Assembly: GCA_020438185.1 (NCBI GenBank) | Contig: JAGQVC010000086.1 | Span: forward strand, 1 to 6,996 | Direction of reading: 5' to 3' | Length of the DNA: 6,996 bases | Source: Bacteroidota bacterium | GTDB taxonomy: Bacteria; Bacteroidota; Bacteroidia; M30B66 | Shown: piece after piece, positions 1 through 5,674 of the stretch | How the letters are laid out: each line of letters begins with the position of its first letter | How positions within the stretch are numbered: the first letter of the stretch is position 1 | Position numbers and translations under genes: made by a program | Notes under the pieces: generated by a model | What the model saw: only the letters and a program-made list of their open reading frames with translations | The model's database searches: none | Told to the model about the DNA's origin: nothing

Positions 1-32
1 TATACATTGCTAACCATTAATCCTTTAAAATT

Positions 33-356
33 ATGTCAGATAATAATTCACATACATTAGTCGCTCTACTTGCAGGACTAGCCATTGGCGCAGTAATAGT
101 AATCCTTCTCAGTTCTGAAAAAGGAGAAGAACTTAAGGAGAAATTAAAAGACAAACTGGATGAAGGCAAGGACCAGTTAAAGGATAAACTGGAGGATTTG
201 CTTGAATTAATCGGTGATAAGGTTACAGATACAGAAAAGAAAGCCGATGATTTTGTTGAGAAAGTTACCAGTGAGGGAAAACAAAAAACAGATGAAATGA
301 TTACTTTACTGGAAGCTAAGCTTGAGGCACTCCGGTCTCACGCTTCCAAAATTTAA
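33..356 (+). CDS. YtxH-like membrane-anchored amphipathic helical protein
   Basis: This 107-residue protein has a short polar N-terminus, one hydrophobic segment at about residues 8-27 (LVALLAGLAIGAVIVILL), and then a long Lys/Glu/Asp-rich helical tail with repeated ELKEKLKDKL-type stretches. That layout is typical of the YtxH family (once called gas vesicle protein-like), whose members in Firmicutes and Bacteroidota are linked to general stress. The tail should lie in the cytoplasm as an extended amphipathic helix or coiled coil. The ATG at 33 is the only start that keeps the membrane segment. It is the first gene of a tight operon, with 14 bases to the next start. The window begins only 32 bases upstream, so its promoter cannot be judged. 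The family assignment is fairly secure from the architecture. The molecular role is unknown. Confidence 0.85.
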   Translation: MSDNNSHTLVALLAGLAIGAVIVILLSSEKGEELKEKLKDKLDEGKDQLKDKLEDLLELIGDKVTDTEKKADDFVEKVTSEGKQKTDEMITLLEAKLEALRSHASKI

Positions 357-370
357 TTTAAGCTGCATTT

Positions 371-721
371 ATGGCTTTTGAAGAAGTAAATGAAGAAGTT
401 GATCAGCTTCAAAAAAATGCACAGGAGCTGATTGACAGCAATCTCGAGTTTTACAAGCTGAAAAGCTTTAAAATTCTGATGAAATCATCAGGATTGATTG
501 CGAAACTTTTATTCGTTCTGTTTTTTGTTACCTTATTTGTAGTTTTCATGTCTATTGCACTGGCGCTATATCTGGGAAAAATAACCGAAAGCAATACGAC
601 AGGGTTTCTTATTGTAGGCGGGATTTATTTTGTATTAGGATTCGTAGCTGTGGTGTTTAAATCGAAGCTGCTTGAGAGGAAACTGCTTCGAAATTTTTCT
701 GAAATATTTTTTAATGACTGA
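371..721 (+). CDS. Holin_X-like (phage holin family / DUF1469) two-TM protein
   Basis: This 116-residue protein has a charged helical N-terminus (1-40, rich in Glu and Gln), two membrane segments at about 42-69 and 78-97 separated by a short polar turn, and a basic C-terminal tail (KSKLLERKLLRNF). This matches the small two-TM proteins annotated as phage holin family or Holin_X, which include enterobacterial YqjE. Despite the name, chromosomal members are not known lysis proteins, and nothing phage-like surrounds this gene. It lies 14 bases after the YtxH-like gene, and its last 8 bases overlap the next gene, so the three are probably co-transcribed and perhaps translationally coupled. Inner-membrane location is inferred from the segments. 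Function is not established. Confidence 0.8.
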   Translation: MAFEEVNEEVDQLQKNAQELIDSNLEFYKLKSFKILMKSSGLIAKLLFVLFFVTLFVVFMSIALALYLGKITESNTTGFLIVGGIYFVLGFVAVVFKSKLLERKLLRNFSEIFFND

Positions 722-980
722 AGAAATGGAAACGAAACGCATTTATTCTTCATTCGAAGAAATAGACAGAGAGCTGGAAATTCTGGACACGGAGCGTAAA
801 CTGAAATACTACCGGTTTAAACGCAATCTTGAAGGATTGAAAACTGAATTGAGTGCCGAAAGGATTACTACCGAATTGTTTGAAGAAATTCAGCAACGTT
901 TTATGGGATTGCTAAAATCTATTTTTACACAAAGGATTATCGTTCTGGTTATCAGAAGCTTATTCAAGTGGTTTAAATAG
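714..980 (+). CDS. Small charged helical protein with hydrophobic C-terminus (DUF6327-like)
   Basis: This 88-residue protein starts MTEEMETKRIYSSFEEIDRE. It is a strongly charged helix over about residues 14-62 and ends in a hydrophobic amphipathic segment (about 69-86, IFTQRIIVLVIRSLFKWF) that could touch or cross the membrane. The SSFEEIDRELEIL stretch resembles small Bacteroidota proteins that I recall as DUF6327. I could not verify that label. The ATG at 714 is preferred because it overlaps the upstream stop by 8 bases, a usual operon arrangement. The frame is open upstream to an ATG at 672, but that would put 14 extra residues inside the preceding gene. A second ATG at 726 is also possible. 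Its position as third gene after a YtxH-like and a Holin_X-like gene parallels yqjK in enterobacteria, without evident homology. Confidence 0.75.
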   Translation: MTEEMETKRIYSSFEEIDRELEILDTERKLKYYRFKRNLEGLKTELSAERITTELFEEIQQRFMGLLKSIFTQRIIVLVIRSLFKWFK

Positions 981-1442
981 TTCGGCCTATAATAAAAGTT
1001 CACAATTATTTGGATTGAACAGCATCCGGCGATACAAGATTATTAGAATCTGACTTGCATACGTGAAAAATCCCCCTGCCCTCTCGTGAAAAGTACATGA
1101 GTGCGCTAGCGTTTATATTCTAACATTTGAATCCGAAAAAAATGATTGAATACAAATGAAAAACCGGGCTTTGGTTATCATGCTTTTTTTAATTGCATTA
1201 ATTGCTTTTATGGTTTATTTAGTTGGTTGACTTGCCAAAACAATATGATTTGTTTGTGATTGAACGCCAAACTCTTCAAAGTTTCGAAACAATCATTGAT
1301 AGCTCCGTTCACTAATGCGCTTAAAACTGTGCGCCTTAATAAAACAAAGTCCGACTAATTTTAAATGATTTTATCGGCACGATGAAATTTCGAATAGGCA
1401 TATCCACAAAATTGCCTGAATTCAACTGGAGGAAAGTCTGAA
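981..1442. other. 462-bp stretch without a conventional gene
   Basis: No ORF of normal size on the plus strand and no convincing terminator follows the stop at 980. The stretch contains a candidate 24-residue membrane peptide (1156-1230, +), a coding-like but interrupted minus-strand track (1208 to about 1447), and a perfect 10-bp palindrome GTTTCGAAAC at 1281-1290. A sequence at 1121-1129 (TAACATTTG) resembles the Bacteroidota -7 element TAnnTTTG but has one extra base, so I do not call it a promoter. The two genes flanking the stretch converge, so it must contain the ends of two transcripts. The only stem near the 1443 stop is AGGCA/TGCCT (1397-1401 and 1414-1418) with a 12-base loop, too weak to call a terminator. 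Confidence 0.6.
1156..1230 (+). CDS. Candidate 24-residue single-TM small protein
   Basis: The reading frame begins MKNRALVIM and ends VYLVG followed by TGA. After a basic N-terminus (Lys2, Arg4), residues 5-24 are almost entirely hydrophobic (Leu, Ile, Val, Phe, Ala), long enough for a single membrane span. The composition is unusually membrane-like for random sequence. No Shine-Dalgarno is seen, but that is normal in this phylum; the bases before the ATG are A-rich. A five-codon frame (ATG at 1142, MIEYK, stop at 1157-1159) overlaps this start as ATGA and could act as a leader. There are no homologues I recognise. It might equally be a chance ORF, since 25 open codons are not statistically striking. 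Confidence 0.35.
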   Translation: MKNRALVIMLFLIALIAFMVYLVG

Positions 1443-1447
1443 TTAAT
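1208..1447 (-). pseudogene. Coding-like track with two internal stops (decayed gene or dispersed repeat)
   Basis: Reading the minus strand from 1447 to 1208 in one frame gives 28 protein-like codons (including DFPPVEFRQFCGYAYSKF), then TAA (1361-1363), AAT and TAG (1355-1357). Another 48 codons follow, containing RTVLSALVNGAINDCFETL and KSLAFNHKQIILFWQVNQL, ending at TAA (1208-1210). The two open parts share the same frame, separated only by three codons, and both read like real protein. The second part has no ATG; a GTG at its 15th codon is the only plausible start. It slightly overlaps the 3' end of the gene at 1443 and the start of the 24-residue ORF. I interpret it as a gene remnant, or one copy of an intergenic repeat. 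A family cannot be named. A chance reading frame remains possible. Confidence 0.3.
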
Positions 1448-1739
1448 TCAACGAAATTGCCGGTAAACCATTTCCCGTTGCATTGTAAAATTCAAGCTCG
1501 TAAATGGTTGGCTCCATGAACTGAATTAAAGGCATTGTGTGCAAAATTTCATTCACTTCGTCCTCCGATTCTGCATTTATTGTGGCCCAAACACGCGAAC
1601 GATCTGAGGACAAGGCATACGACAAAACAATACCACCGGCCATAAGTTCTTCAATCTGACGCTGCTGATCGGGTATCAGGTTGATGAATTCCTGGCTGAA
1701 TTCCAATGGAAGATCAAAATCAACTAAATATTGATTCAT
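1443..1739 (-). CDS. Muconolactone delta-isomerase-like small protein
   Basis: This 98-residue soluble protein begins MNQYLVDFDLPLEF, where a first beta strand leads into a helix rich in Gln and Glu (18-34). The segment EVNEILHTMPLIQFMEPTIYE (starting at about 61) corresponds well to the conserved C-terminal part of muconolactone isomerases (LHDILSALPLFPYMDVTV in typical members). The fold expected is a dimeric alpha+beta barrel, and the length fits (about 90-97 residues in the family). No catechol or beta-ketoadipate genes are nearby, so true isomerase activity in that pathway is doubtful. It is more likely a barrel protein of unknown substrate. It follows the DUF2185 gene on the same strand after a 133-base gap with a hairpin, so it probably has its own transcript. 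Confidence 0.75.
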   Translation of the reverse strand: MNQYLVDFDLPLEFSQEFINLIPDQQRQIEELMAGGIVLSYALSSDRSRVWATINAESEDEVNEILHTMPLIQFMEPTIYELEFYNATGNGLPAISLN

Positions 1740-1812
1740 GCGACAATTATATGAATTATTCTTTGTGCAACACGAAACAAGTATATTTCAATACGCCAAA
1801 TAATAATTCATC

Positions 1813-1825
1813 GGCCCGCAGGGCC
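1813..1825 (-). terminator. GC-rich hairpin downstream of the DUF2185 gene
   Basis: GGCCC (1813-1817) and GGGCC (1821-1825) form a perfect 5-bp stem with a 3-base loop, 48 bases after the DUF2185 stop on the minus strand. An added T-G wobble pair is possible. There is no uridine run after it on either strand (minus continues GATGAATTATTATTTGG), so it is at best a weak or factor-assisted terminator, or an mRNA-end stabiliser. It sits between two same-strand genes, which is why I lean to separate transcripts. Confidence 0.25.
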
Positions 1826-1872
1826 AGAATAACACAACTTGCCGGATAGCCTAATTGATGCTGAAATTGAAT

Positions 1873-2199
1873 TTATTCCTCCGAATAAGGAACAAACTTA
1901 TTTTCGTTACGCTCGAGTTCGGTTCCCACCGGAAGGTGGATATAATTACGAACCAGGGGATCAATACCAACAATATAATCCACATCAAATACTCCGTAAT
2001 TCGCTTCATCTTCAAGGAATTCATCGGTTTCGTCGCCGGCTAAAAAACGCCAGCCCGAATCGAGCTCCTCTTCGGGTTTCTCGCGATACATAAAACCAAC
2101 CGGAGCGCGGTCGCTGGCAACGCGCGCACTGGCCAAACAAACACCATTTAAAGCCTTGCGCAAGGCATCACCAACACGAGGATGATTCTTCTTTCCCAT
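1873..2199 (-). CDS. DUF2185 / Imm33-like domain protein
   Basis: This 108-residue cytoplasmic protein has the recognisable DUF2185 core. After a basic N-terminus (MGKKNHPRVGDALRKALNG), CLASARVASDRAPVGFMYRE (20-39) leads to the hallmark DSGWRFLAGDETDEFLED (47-64). A hydrophobic strand and DPLVRNYIHLPVGTELERN (about 80-98) follow. These match the family pattern of VS..V...pVgymyRe, DSGW.f..GdE and dP....l..P.Gt.fer. Some relatives are named Imm33, predicted immunity proteins of polymorphic toxin systems, but stand-alone chromosomal copies are common and no toxin gene is visible here. Its ATG shares one base with the upstream stop (TAATG), so translation is probably coupled to the 160-residue gene before it. 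It is the last gene of the peptidase operon. Family call is confident; function is unknown. Confidence 0.85.
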   Translation of the reverse strand: MGKKNHPRVGDALRKALNGVCLASARVASDRAPVGFMYREKPEEELDSGWRFLAGDETDEFLEDEANYGVFDVDYIVGIDPLVRNYIHLPVGTELERNENKFVPYSEE

Positions 2200-2681
2200 T
2201 AGATGTCTTCTTCAAAAAATTCTACCTCAAGCCCTTCGATACCAAGCGAAATTTCGATTGAATCGGCTCCTTCAAATTTCAATACCAGAGTATCATTCAG
2301 AGCTTTATCGCCCACTTGAATCAACGAAGGTGTGATCGGTTTACCAAGCACGGGCTTCCAGATTTTATGTCCCGAAACATCTTTTGATTCAAGTGTAACA
2401 ACGCCTTTAAACTCGCTTTCGAGCTTGTTTTTCAATGCAGGAATATCAGCTTCAAGTAATTTAATTCCATCCGATTCTTCACCTGCGGTTAACCACATGT
2501 GATTTCCACTATTAAAGTTCAGAGTAATCCAGTCAAGCACCTCAAAGCGCTGTCCATGTGATTTATTAACCCAATAATGATATACAACCGATGAAATTGT
2601 TTCGTTAACAAGAGCTGCAATTTTGTATAGCTCGTCTGTTTCGAAAAAATTATCCTCCGTTAATTGCTCTTCTTCATTCAT
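2199..2681 (-). CDS. Conserved-looking acidic protein of unknown function
   Basis: I do not recognise a family for this 160-residue protein. It has no signal peptide or membrane segment. It is acidic, especially the first 20 residues (MNEEEQLTEDNFFETDELYK) and the end (EVEFFEEDI). A helix at about 18-42 (YKIAALVNETISSVVYHYWV) precedes alternating strands such as WITLNFNSGNHMWLTAGEES (51-70). A KxW motif follows (KIWKP, 106-110), then a C-terminal beta stretch (TLVLKFEGADSIEISLGIEG, 131-150). Its start overlaps the peptidase stop by four bases (ATGA) and its stop overlaps the DUF2185 start by one, so it is the middle gene of a coupled operon. A functional partnership with the DUF2185 protein is inferred only from this arrangement. 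Codon use looks like its neighbours. Confidence 0.8.
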   Translation of the reverse strand: MNEEEQLTEDNFFETDELYKIAALVNETISSVVYHYWVNKSHGQRFEVLDWITLNFNSGNHMWLTAGEESDGIKLLEADIPALKNKLESEFKGVVTLESKDVSGHKIWKPVLGKPITPSLIQVGDKALNDTLVLKFEGADSIEISLGIEGLEVEFFEEDI

Positions 2682-4786
2682 TTAAAATCGCTGTTGGTAT
2701 TGTATAAAATGAAGGCGTAAATATCGGCAATCTGTTCGACCGATTTACTTAAAGAAGTTCCCGCGCCATGTCCGGCATTGGTTTCAATCCGAATCAGCAC
2801 CGGCTCCTGCCCTTTCTGGTGCTGTTGCAAGGTTGAAATAAATTTGAAGGAATGCGCCGGAACCACACGATCGTCGTGGTCTGCGGTCATAACCATGGTT
2901 GCCGGATAATTCGCGTCTTTAATATTATGCAGTGGCGAATATTTGTACAAAACAGGGAACATTTCGGCATCATCCGAAGATCCGTATTCATCAACCCATC
3001 CCCAGCCAACAGTGAATTTCTGGAACCTCAGCATATCCATAACCCCAACCTGTGGAATACAAACTGCAAATAAATCGGGACGCTGAGTCATAACCGCGCC
3101 AATTAACAAACCACCATTTGAACCGCCCATTACAGCCAGTTTTTTATTGGAAGTGTATTTCTCCTTTTGAAGATATTCGGCGCAGGCAATAAAATCGTCA
3201 AAAACATTTTGCTTTTTCTCCTTCATCCCGGCGCGGTGCCAGTTTTCGCCATACTCGCCTCCTCCGCGTAAATTGGCAATTACGTATACGGCCCCGTTGT
3301 CGAGAAATGGTATCCGGCTAGGACTAAAAGAGGGCTCGAGGCTGATGTTAAATCCGCCGTAGGCGTAAAGCAAAGTTGGATTATTGCCATTTTTAACCAG
3401 ACCTTTTTTATGAATTATAAACATGGGAACCCTTGTACCATCTTTTGAAGTGGCAAATTCCTGTTTAACTTCAAAATCCTCCGGATTGAACTTAACTTCA
3501 GCTTTGCGGAATACCGTACTTTTTCCACTAGCAATATCGTAACGGTAAATGGTTGGCGGATAGGTGAAAGAAGTGAAAGTGTAAAATACTTCCTTATCGT
3601 CTTTCTCGCCTCCAAAGCCTCCGGCAGAGCCTAAAGCAGGTAAATTAATTTCGCCTTCGGGAGCCCCGTTCATGGCATAACGGTACACTTTGGTATTTAC
3701 ATCAATTAAATATTCGGCAAATAATTTCCCACCTGCGGTGGAAACAGATTTAAGTAAATTTTTTCCTTCAGGAATGATGTCCTTCCAGTTTTCTTTTTTA
3801 GGATTTTCGGGATCTATGCTTACCAGACGATAATTTGGTGCATCCACGTTTGTGAGTACCAGCAAGCGATTGCCATCGTTGTTGATTACAGATGAAGAAC
3901 TTTCGAAACCACTCAAAAGCACTTTAAATGAAGTTTCGCCCTTTTTCAGGTTACGGTACCAGGTTTCGTTTCCATCTGTTCCCTGACTTACAGACAGCAA
4001 CAGGAAATTTTCGTCCTCGGTTGCGTAGCAATAATGGTAACGCAGGGGGTTCACTTTATCGATAAACATAAGTCTGTCGGATGATTGAGGCTGCCCCAGT
4101 TCGTGGTAATACACCGAATGAAACTGGTTTTGAGCCGAAAGCTCGGTTCCTTTTTCCGGTTCGGGATACCTTGAATAATAAAAGCCATTTCCGATCCAGG
4201 CTGCGCCTGAAAATTTTACAAAATTGAGCACATCCGGTAAAACTTTACCGCTTGCAATTTCCATTACATGCATTTCGGACCAGTCGCTGCCGGCTTTGGA
4301 AACATTGTAAGCCAGGTATTTGTGATCGTTCGAAATACCTGAAATTCCAACCGAAACGGTTCCATCGGCAGACATAGCATTGGGATCGAGTAGAACCTCG
4401 GGTTGTGCATCAAGGCCTTTTTGCTTGTAAATTACGCTTTGGTTCTGTAGTCCGTCGTTTTTACTGAATATATAGTAATCGCCAACCTTCGAAGGCGCGG
4501 AATACTTCGGGTAATTGAGGATATCATTGATGCGGTCGCGAATTTTATCCCGATATGGTATTTTATTCAGAAATGAACGGCTAACTTCATTTTGTGCTTT
4601 AACCCAGCTGGCCGTTTCGGCCGATGTATCATTCTCGAGCCAGCGATACGGATCTTTAACCACAGTGCCGTGGTAGTTGTCGCTAACGTTCTCAGTCCGC
4701 GTATTTGGATACTGCATTTGAGCCTGCAGCGTTAAGCCAAGGGTTGAAAAAGCCATTAAAAGCAGTAATGAGTTAGATTTCGTCAT
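2678..4786 (-). CDS. Secreted prolyl oligopeptidase (S9A serine peptidase)
   Basis: This 702-residue protein is a full-length prolyl oligopeptidase, which cleaves short peptides after proline. A signal peptide (basic MTKSNS, hydrophobic LLLLMAFSTLGLTL, likely cleavage near LQA at 20-22, no lipobox Cys) predicts export to the periplasm. An N-terminal helical part contains the family signature DPYRWLEN (45-52). The beta-propeller covers about 90-430, and the alpha/beta-hydrolase domain about 440-702. Visible landmarks are LLYAYGGFN (472-480), NLRGGGEYG (505-513), the nucleophile elbow GGSNGG with Ser556, the ADHDDRVVP motif with catalytic Asp638 and substrate-binding Arg640, and AGHGAG with His673. 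All catalytic residues are intact. Porcine enzyme (710 residues) has the same organisation but is cytosolic. It is first in an operon, its stop overlapping the next start as ATGA. It probably scavenges peptides. A more specific substrate cannot be read from sequence. Confidence 0.97.
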   Translation of the reverse strand: MTKSNSLLLLMAFSTLGLTLQAQMQYPNTRTENVSDNYHGTVVKDPYRWLENDTSAETASWVKAQNEVSRSFLNKIPYRDKIRDRINDILNYPKYSAPSKVGDYYIFSKNDGLQNQSVIYKQKGLDAQPEVLLDPNAMSADGTVSVGISGISNDHKYLAYNVSKAGSDWSEMHVMEIASGKVLPDVLNFVKFSGAAWIGNGFYYSRYPEPEKGTELSAQNQFHSVYYHELGQPQSSDRLMFIDKVNPLRYHYCYATEDENFLLLSVSQGTDGNETWYRNLKKGETSFKVLLSGFESSSSVINNDGNRLLVLTNVDAPNYRLVSIDPENPKKENWKDIIPEGKNLLKSVSTAGGKLFAEYLIDVNTKVYRYAMNGAPEGEINLPALGSAGGFGGEKDDKEVFYTFTSFTYPPTIYRYDIASGKSTVFRKAEVKFNPEDFEVKQEFATSKDGTRVPMFIIHKKGLVKNGNNPTLLYAYGGFNISLEPSFSPSRIPFLDNGAVYVIANLRGGGEYGENWHRAGMKEKKQNVFDDFIACAEYLQKEKYTSNKKLAVMGGSNGGLLIGAVMTQRPDLFAVCIPQVGVMDMLRFQKFTVGWGWVDEYGSSDDAEMFPVLYKYSPLHNIKDANYPATMVMTADHDDRVVPAHSFKFISTLQQHQKGQEPVLIRIETNAGHGAGTSLSKSVEQIADIYAFILYNTNSDFK

Positions 4787-4808
4787 GATATTGCAAAATT
4801 TGGGAGAG

Positions 4809-4836
4809 CCAATTTAGAAAGAAATGAATTTGCAAA
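4809..4836 (-). promoter_or_regulatory. Weak candidate promoter of the peptidase operon
   Basis: On the minus strand, TTTG (4833-4836) is followed after 16 bases by TAAATTGG (4809-4816), one mismatch from the Bacteroidota -7 element TAnnTTTG. Spacing is shorter than the usual 19-21. Transcription would start near 4802, leaving a leader of roughly 16 bases before the ATG at 4786. It is reported because the operon needs a promoter in this 195-base divergent gap and this is the best minus-strand match. Confidence 0.3.
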
Positions 4837-4913
4837 AAGCCGCACGTGAGGTAAAGGCGAAAATCAATTGCCAAAAAACTACGGCAAAAACTCAAAAAGA
4901 AAAATTAAGCCCG

Positions 4914-4962
4914 ATTTAGGTTTGCAACAATGTGTGAATCGTTTACGTTTGTAAACCTAAAT
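4914..4962. repeat. 14-bp inverted repeat framing the promoter
   Basis: ATTTAGGTTTGCAA (4914-4927) and TTGTAAACCTAAAT (4949-4962) are reverse complements with a single mismatch (13 of 14), separated by 21 bases. The arms contain the -33 TTTG and the end of the -7 element of the promoter at 4921-4951. A second, perfect inverted repeat GTTTAC-gttt-GTAAAC (4941-4956) is nested over the -7. The centre-to-centre spacing of the arms is 35 bases, so the arms may be operator half sites for a regulator that covers the promoter. That is an inference: no regulator gene is in the window. Confidence 0.6.
4921..4951 (+). promoter_or_regulatory. Bacteroidota-type sigma promoter upstream of 4982
   Basis: TTTG at 4921-4924, a 19-base spacer and TACGTTTG at 4944-4951 fit the known Bacteroidota primary-sigma consensus (TTTG at -33, TAnnTTTG at -7) exactly, with spacing in the accepted range. 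Initiation is expected near 4956-4958, giving a leader of about 25 bases to the ATG at 4982. This is the best promoter in the window, and it sits inside an inverted repeat. Confidence 0.75.
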
Positions 4963-4981
4963 TTTAAATCTGCTCATTTTC

Positions 4982-5512
4982 ATGAATTGGTTCGACACCG
5001 TATTTGATTTGCTTAAATACACCATTCCACTTGTTGTGGTGTTTGGTTTTATTTATTTCATACTAAACAATTATCTGGACGAGAATTACAAGCTAAGGTC
5101 GCTTGATATGAAACTCAGTAACCAGAATCAGATTACGCCGGTTAGGTTGCAGGCATACGAGCGCGTGGTTGTTTATCTTGAGCGCATTTCGCCAAGCAGC
5201 CTGATTATGCGCACCCATAAATCGGGAATGAGCTCAAGATTGCTGCATACCGAATTGCTTAAAAGCATACGAGGAGAGTACGAGCACAACATTGCTCAGC
5301 AGATTTATATGTCGAATGCCTCCTGGGAGCTGGTAAAAAGTGCCAAGGAAGAAATGATTAACCTGATAAATGTTGCTTCTCAAAAGGTAAACGACAATGC
5401 CGACGGACTTGAACTTTGTAAAGTGCTGCTTGACATTACTAAAAATGTGGAAAAGCTGCCAACTCAGATTGCACTGGAGTATGTAAAGAAAGAAATCAGA
5501 CAGTCATTTTAA
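4982..5512 (+). CDS. Membrane-anchored conserved protein of unknown function (DUF7935-like)
   Basis: This 176-residue protein has one N-terminal membrane segment at about 13-29 (YTIPLVVVFGFIYFILN) and a mostly helical cytoplasmic or periplasmic body. Landmarks include a conserved-looking LQAYERVVVYLERISP (56-71), LIMRTHKSGMSS (74-85), LLHTELLKSIRGEYEHNIAQ (87-106) and SNASWELVKSAKEEMINLIN (111-130). I recall very similar Bacteroidota proteins carrying the label DUF7935, but I could not check. No enzymatic motif is visible. There is no cleavage site, so the hydrophobic segment is more likely an anchor than a signal peptide. The gene is monocistronic: a strong promoter lies 31 bases upstream and an intrinsic terminator 20 bases after its stop. 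Its promoter is framed by an inverted repeat, hinting at specific regulation. Function is unknown. Confidence 0.85.
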   Translation: MNWFDTVFDLLKYTIPLVVVFGFIYFILNNYLDENYKLRSLDMKLSNQNQITPVRLQAYERVVVYLERISPSSLIMRTHKSGMSSRLLHTELLKSIRGEYEHNIAQQIYMSNASWELVKSAKEEMINLINVASQKVNDNADGLELCKVLLDITKNVEKLPTQIALEYVKKEIRQSF

Positions 5513-5532
5513 GCCACAAAACAAGCATTTTG

Positions 5533-5560
5533 AAAGCCCCTTCATCAGGGGCTTTTTTTT
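5533..5560 (+). terminator. Intrinsic (Rho-independent) terminator
   Basis: AAAGCCCC (5533-5540) and GGGGCTTT (5548-5555) make a perfect 8-bp stem with the 7-base loop TTCATCA. The T tract starts within the second arm and runs on to 5560, eight T in a row. It lies 20 bases after the stop of the 176-residue gene. The A residues at the 5' foot give partial symmetry, but the T tract marks plus-strand termination. Confidence 0.93.
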
Positions 5561-5609
5561 ATGCCCAAATGTTAAATGTCATTTTTGTGTAAAAATCTTA
5601 CATCAAAAA

Positions 5610-5641
5610 TTTCATTTCCGTTTTTCAATTTTCTACCTTTC
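5610..5641 (+). promoter_or_regulatory. Weak candidate promoter of the haloperoxidase-like gene
   Basis: TTTC (5610-5613), a 20-base spacer and TACCTTTC (5634-5641) match the Bacteroidota promoter pattern except for C in place of the final G in both elements. Spacing is right, and the start would fall roughly 25-30 bases before the ATG at 5675. The region is AT-rich and also holds a two-copy CGGGTTT direct repeat (5641-5654). The gene follows a strong terminator and so must have its own promoter here. Confidence 0.25.
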
Positions 5642-5674
5642 GGGTTTCGGGTTTAAATTTTAAAATGATGGCTT

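Noticed and set aside
672..713. Upstream extension of the third small gene to an ATG at 672.
   Set aside because: It would lie wholly inside the Holin_X-like gene and add 14 residues unlike the rest. The ATG at 714, overlapping the stop by 8 bases, is the normal arrangement.
371..721. Holin_X-like gene as a sign of a prophage.
   Set aside because: No lysin, tail, capsid or integrase gene is present, and the neighbours are stress-type membrane proteins. The family is common on chromosomes outside phages.
1281..1290. Perfect palindrome GTTTCGAAAC as an operator.
   Set aside because: It is only 10 bp, has no promoter next to it, and lies in the coding-like minus-strand track. Chance is a sufficient explanation.
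1839..2093. Two plus-strand open frames (1839-2093 and 1855-2043).
   Set aside because: Both lie mostly antisense to the DUF2185 gene, which has clear family motifs. They have no protein family texture of their own.
2852..3073. Plus-strand open frame within the peptidase gene.
   Set aside because: It is antisense to the catalytic domain of an intact prolyl oligopeptidase and reads as low-quality, Cys/His-rich shadow sequence.
3415..3615. Second minus-strand frame inside the peptidase gene.
   Set aside because: It is an out-of-frame shadow of the beta-propeller coding sequence, which is continuous in its own frame.
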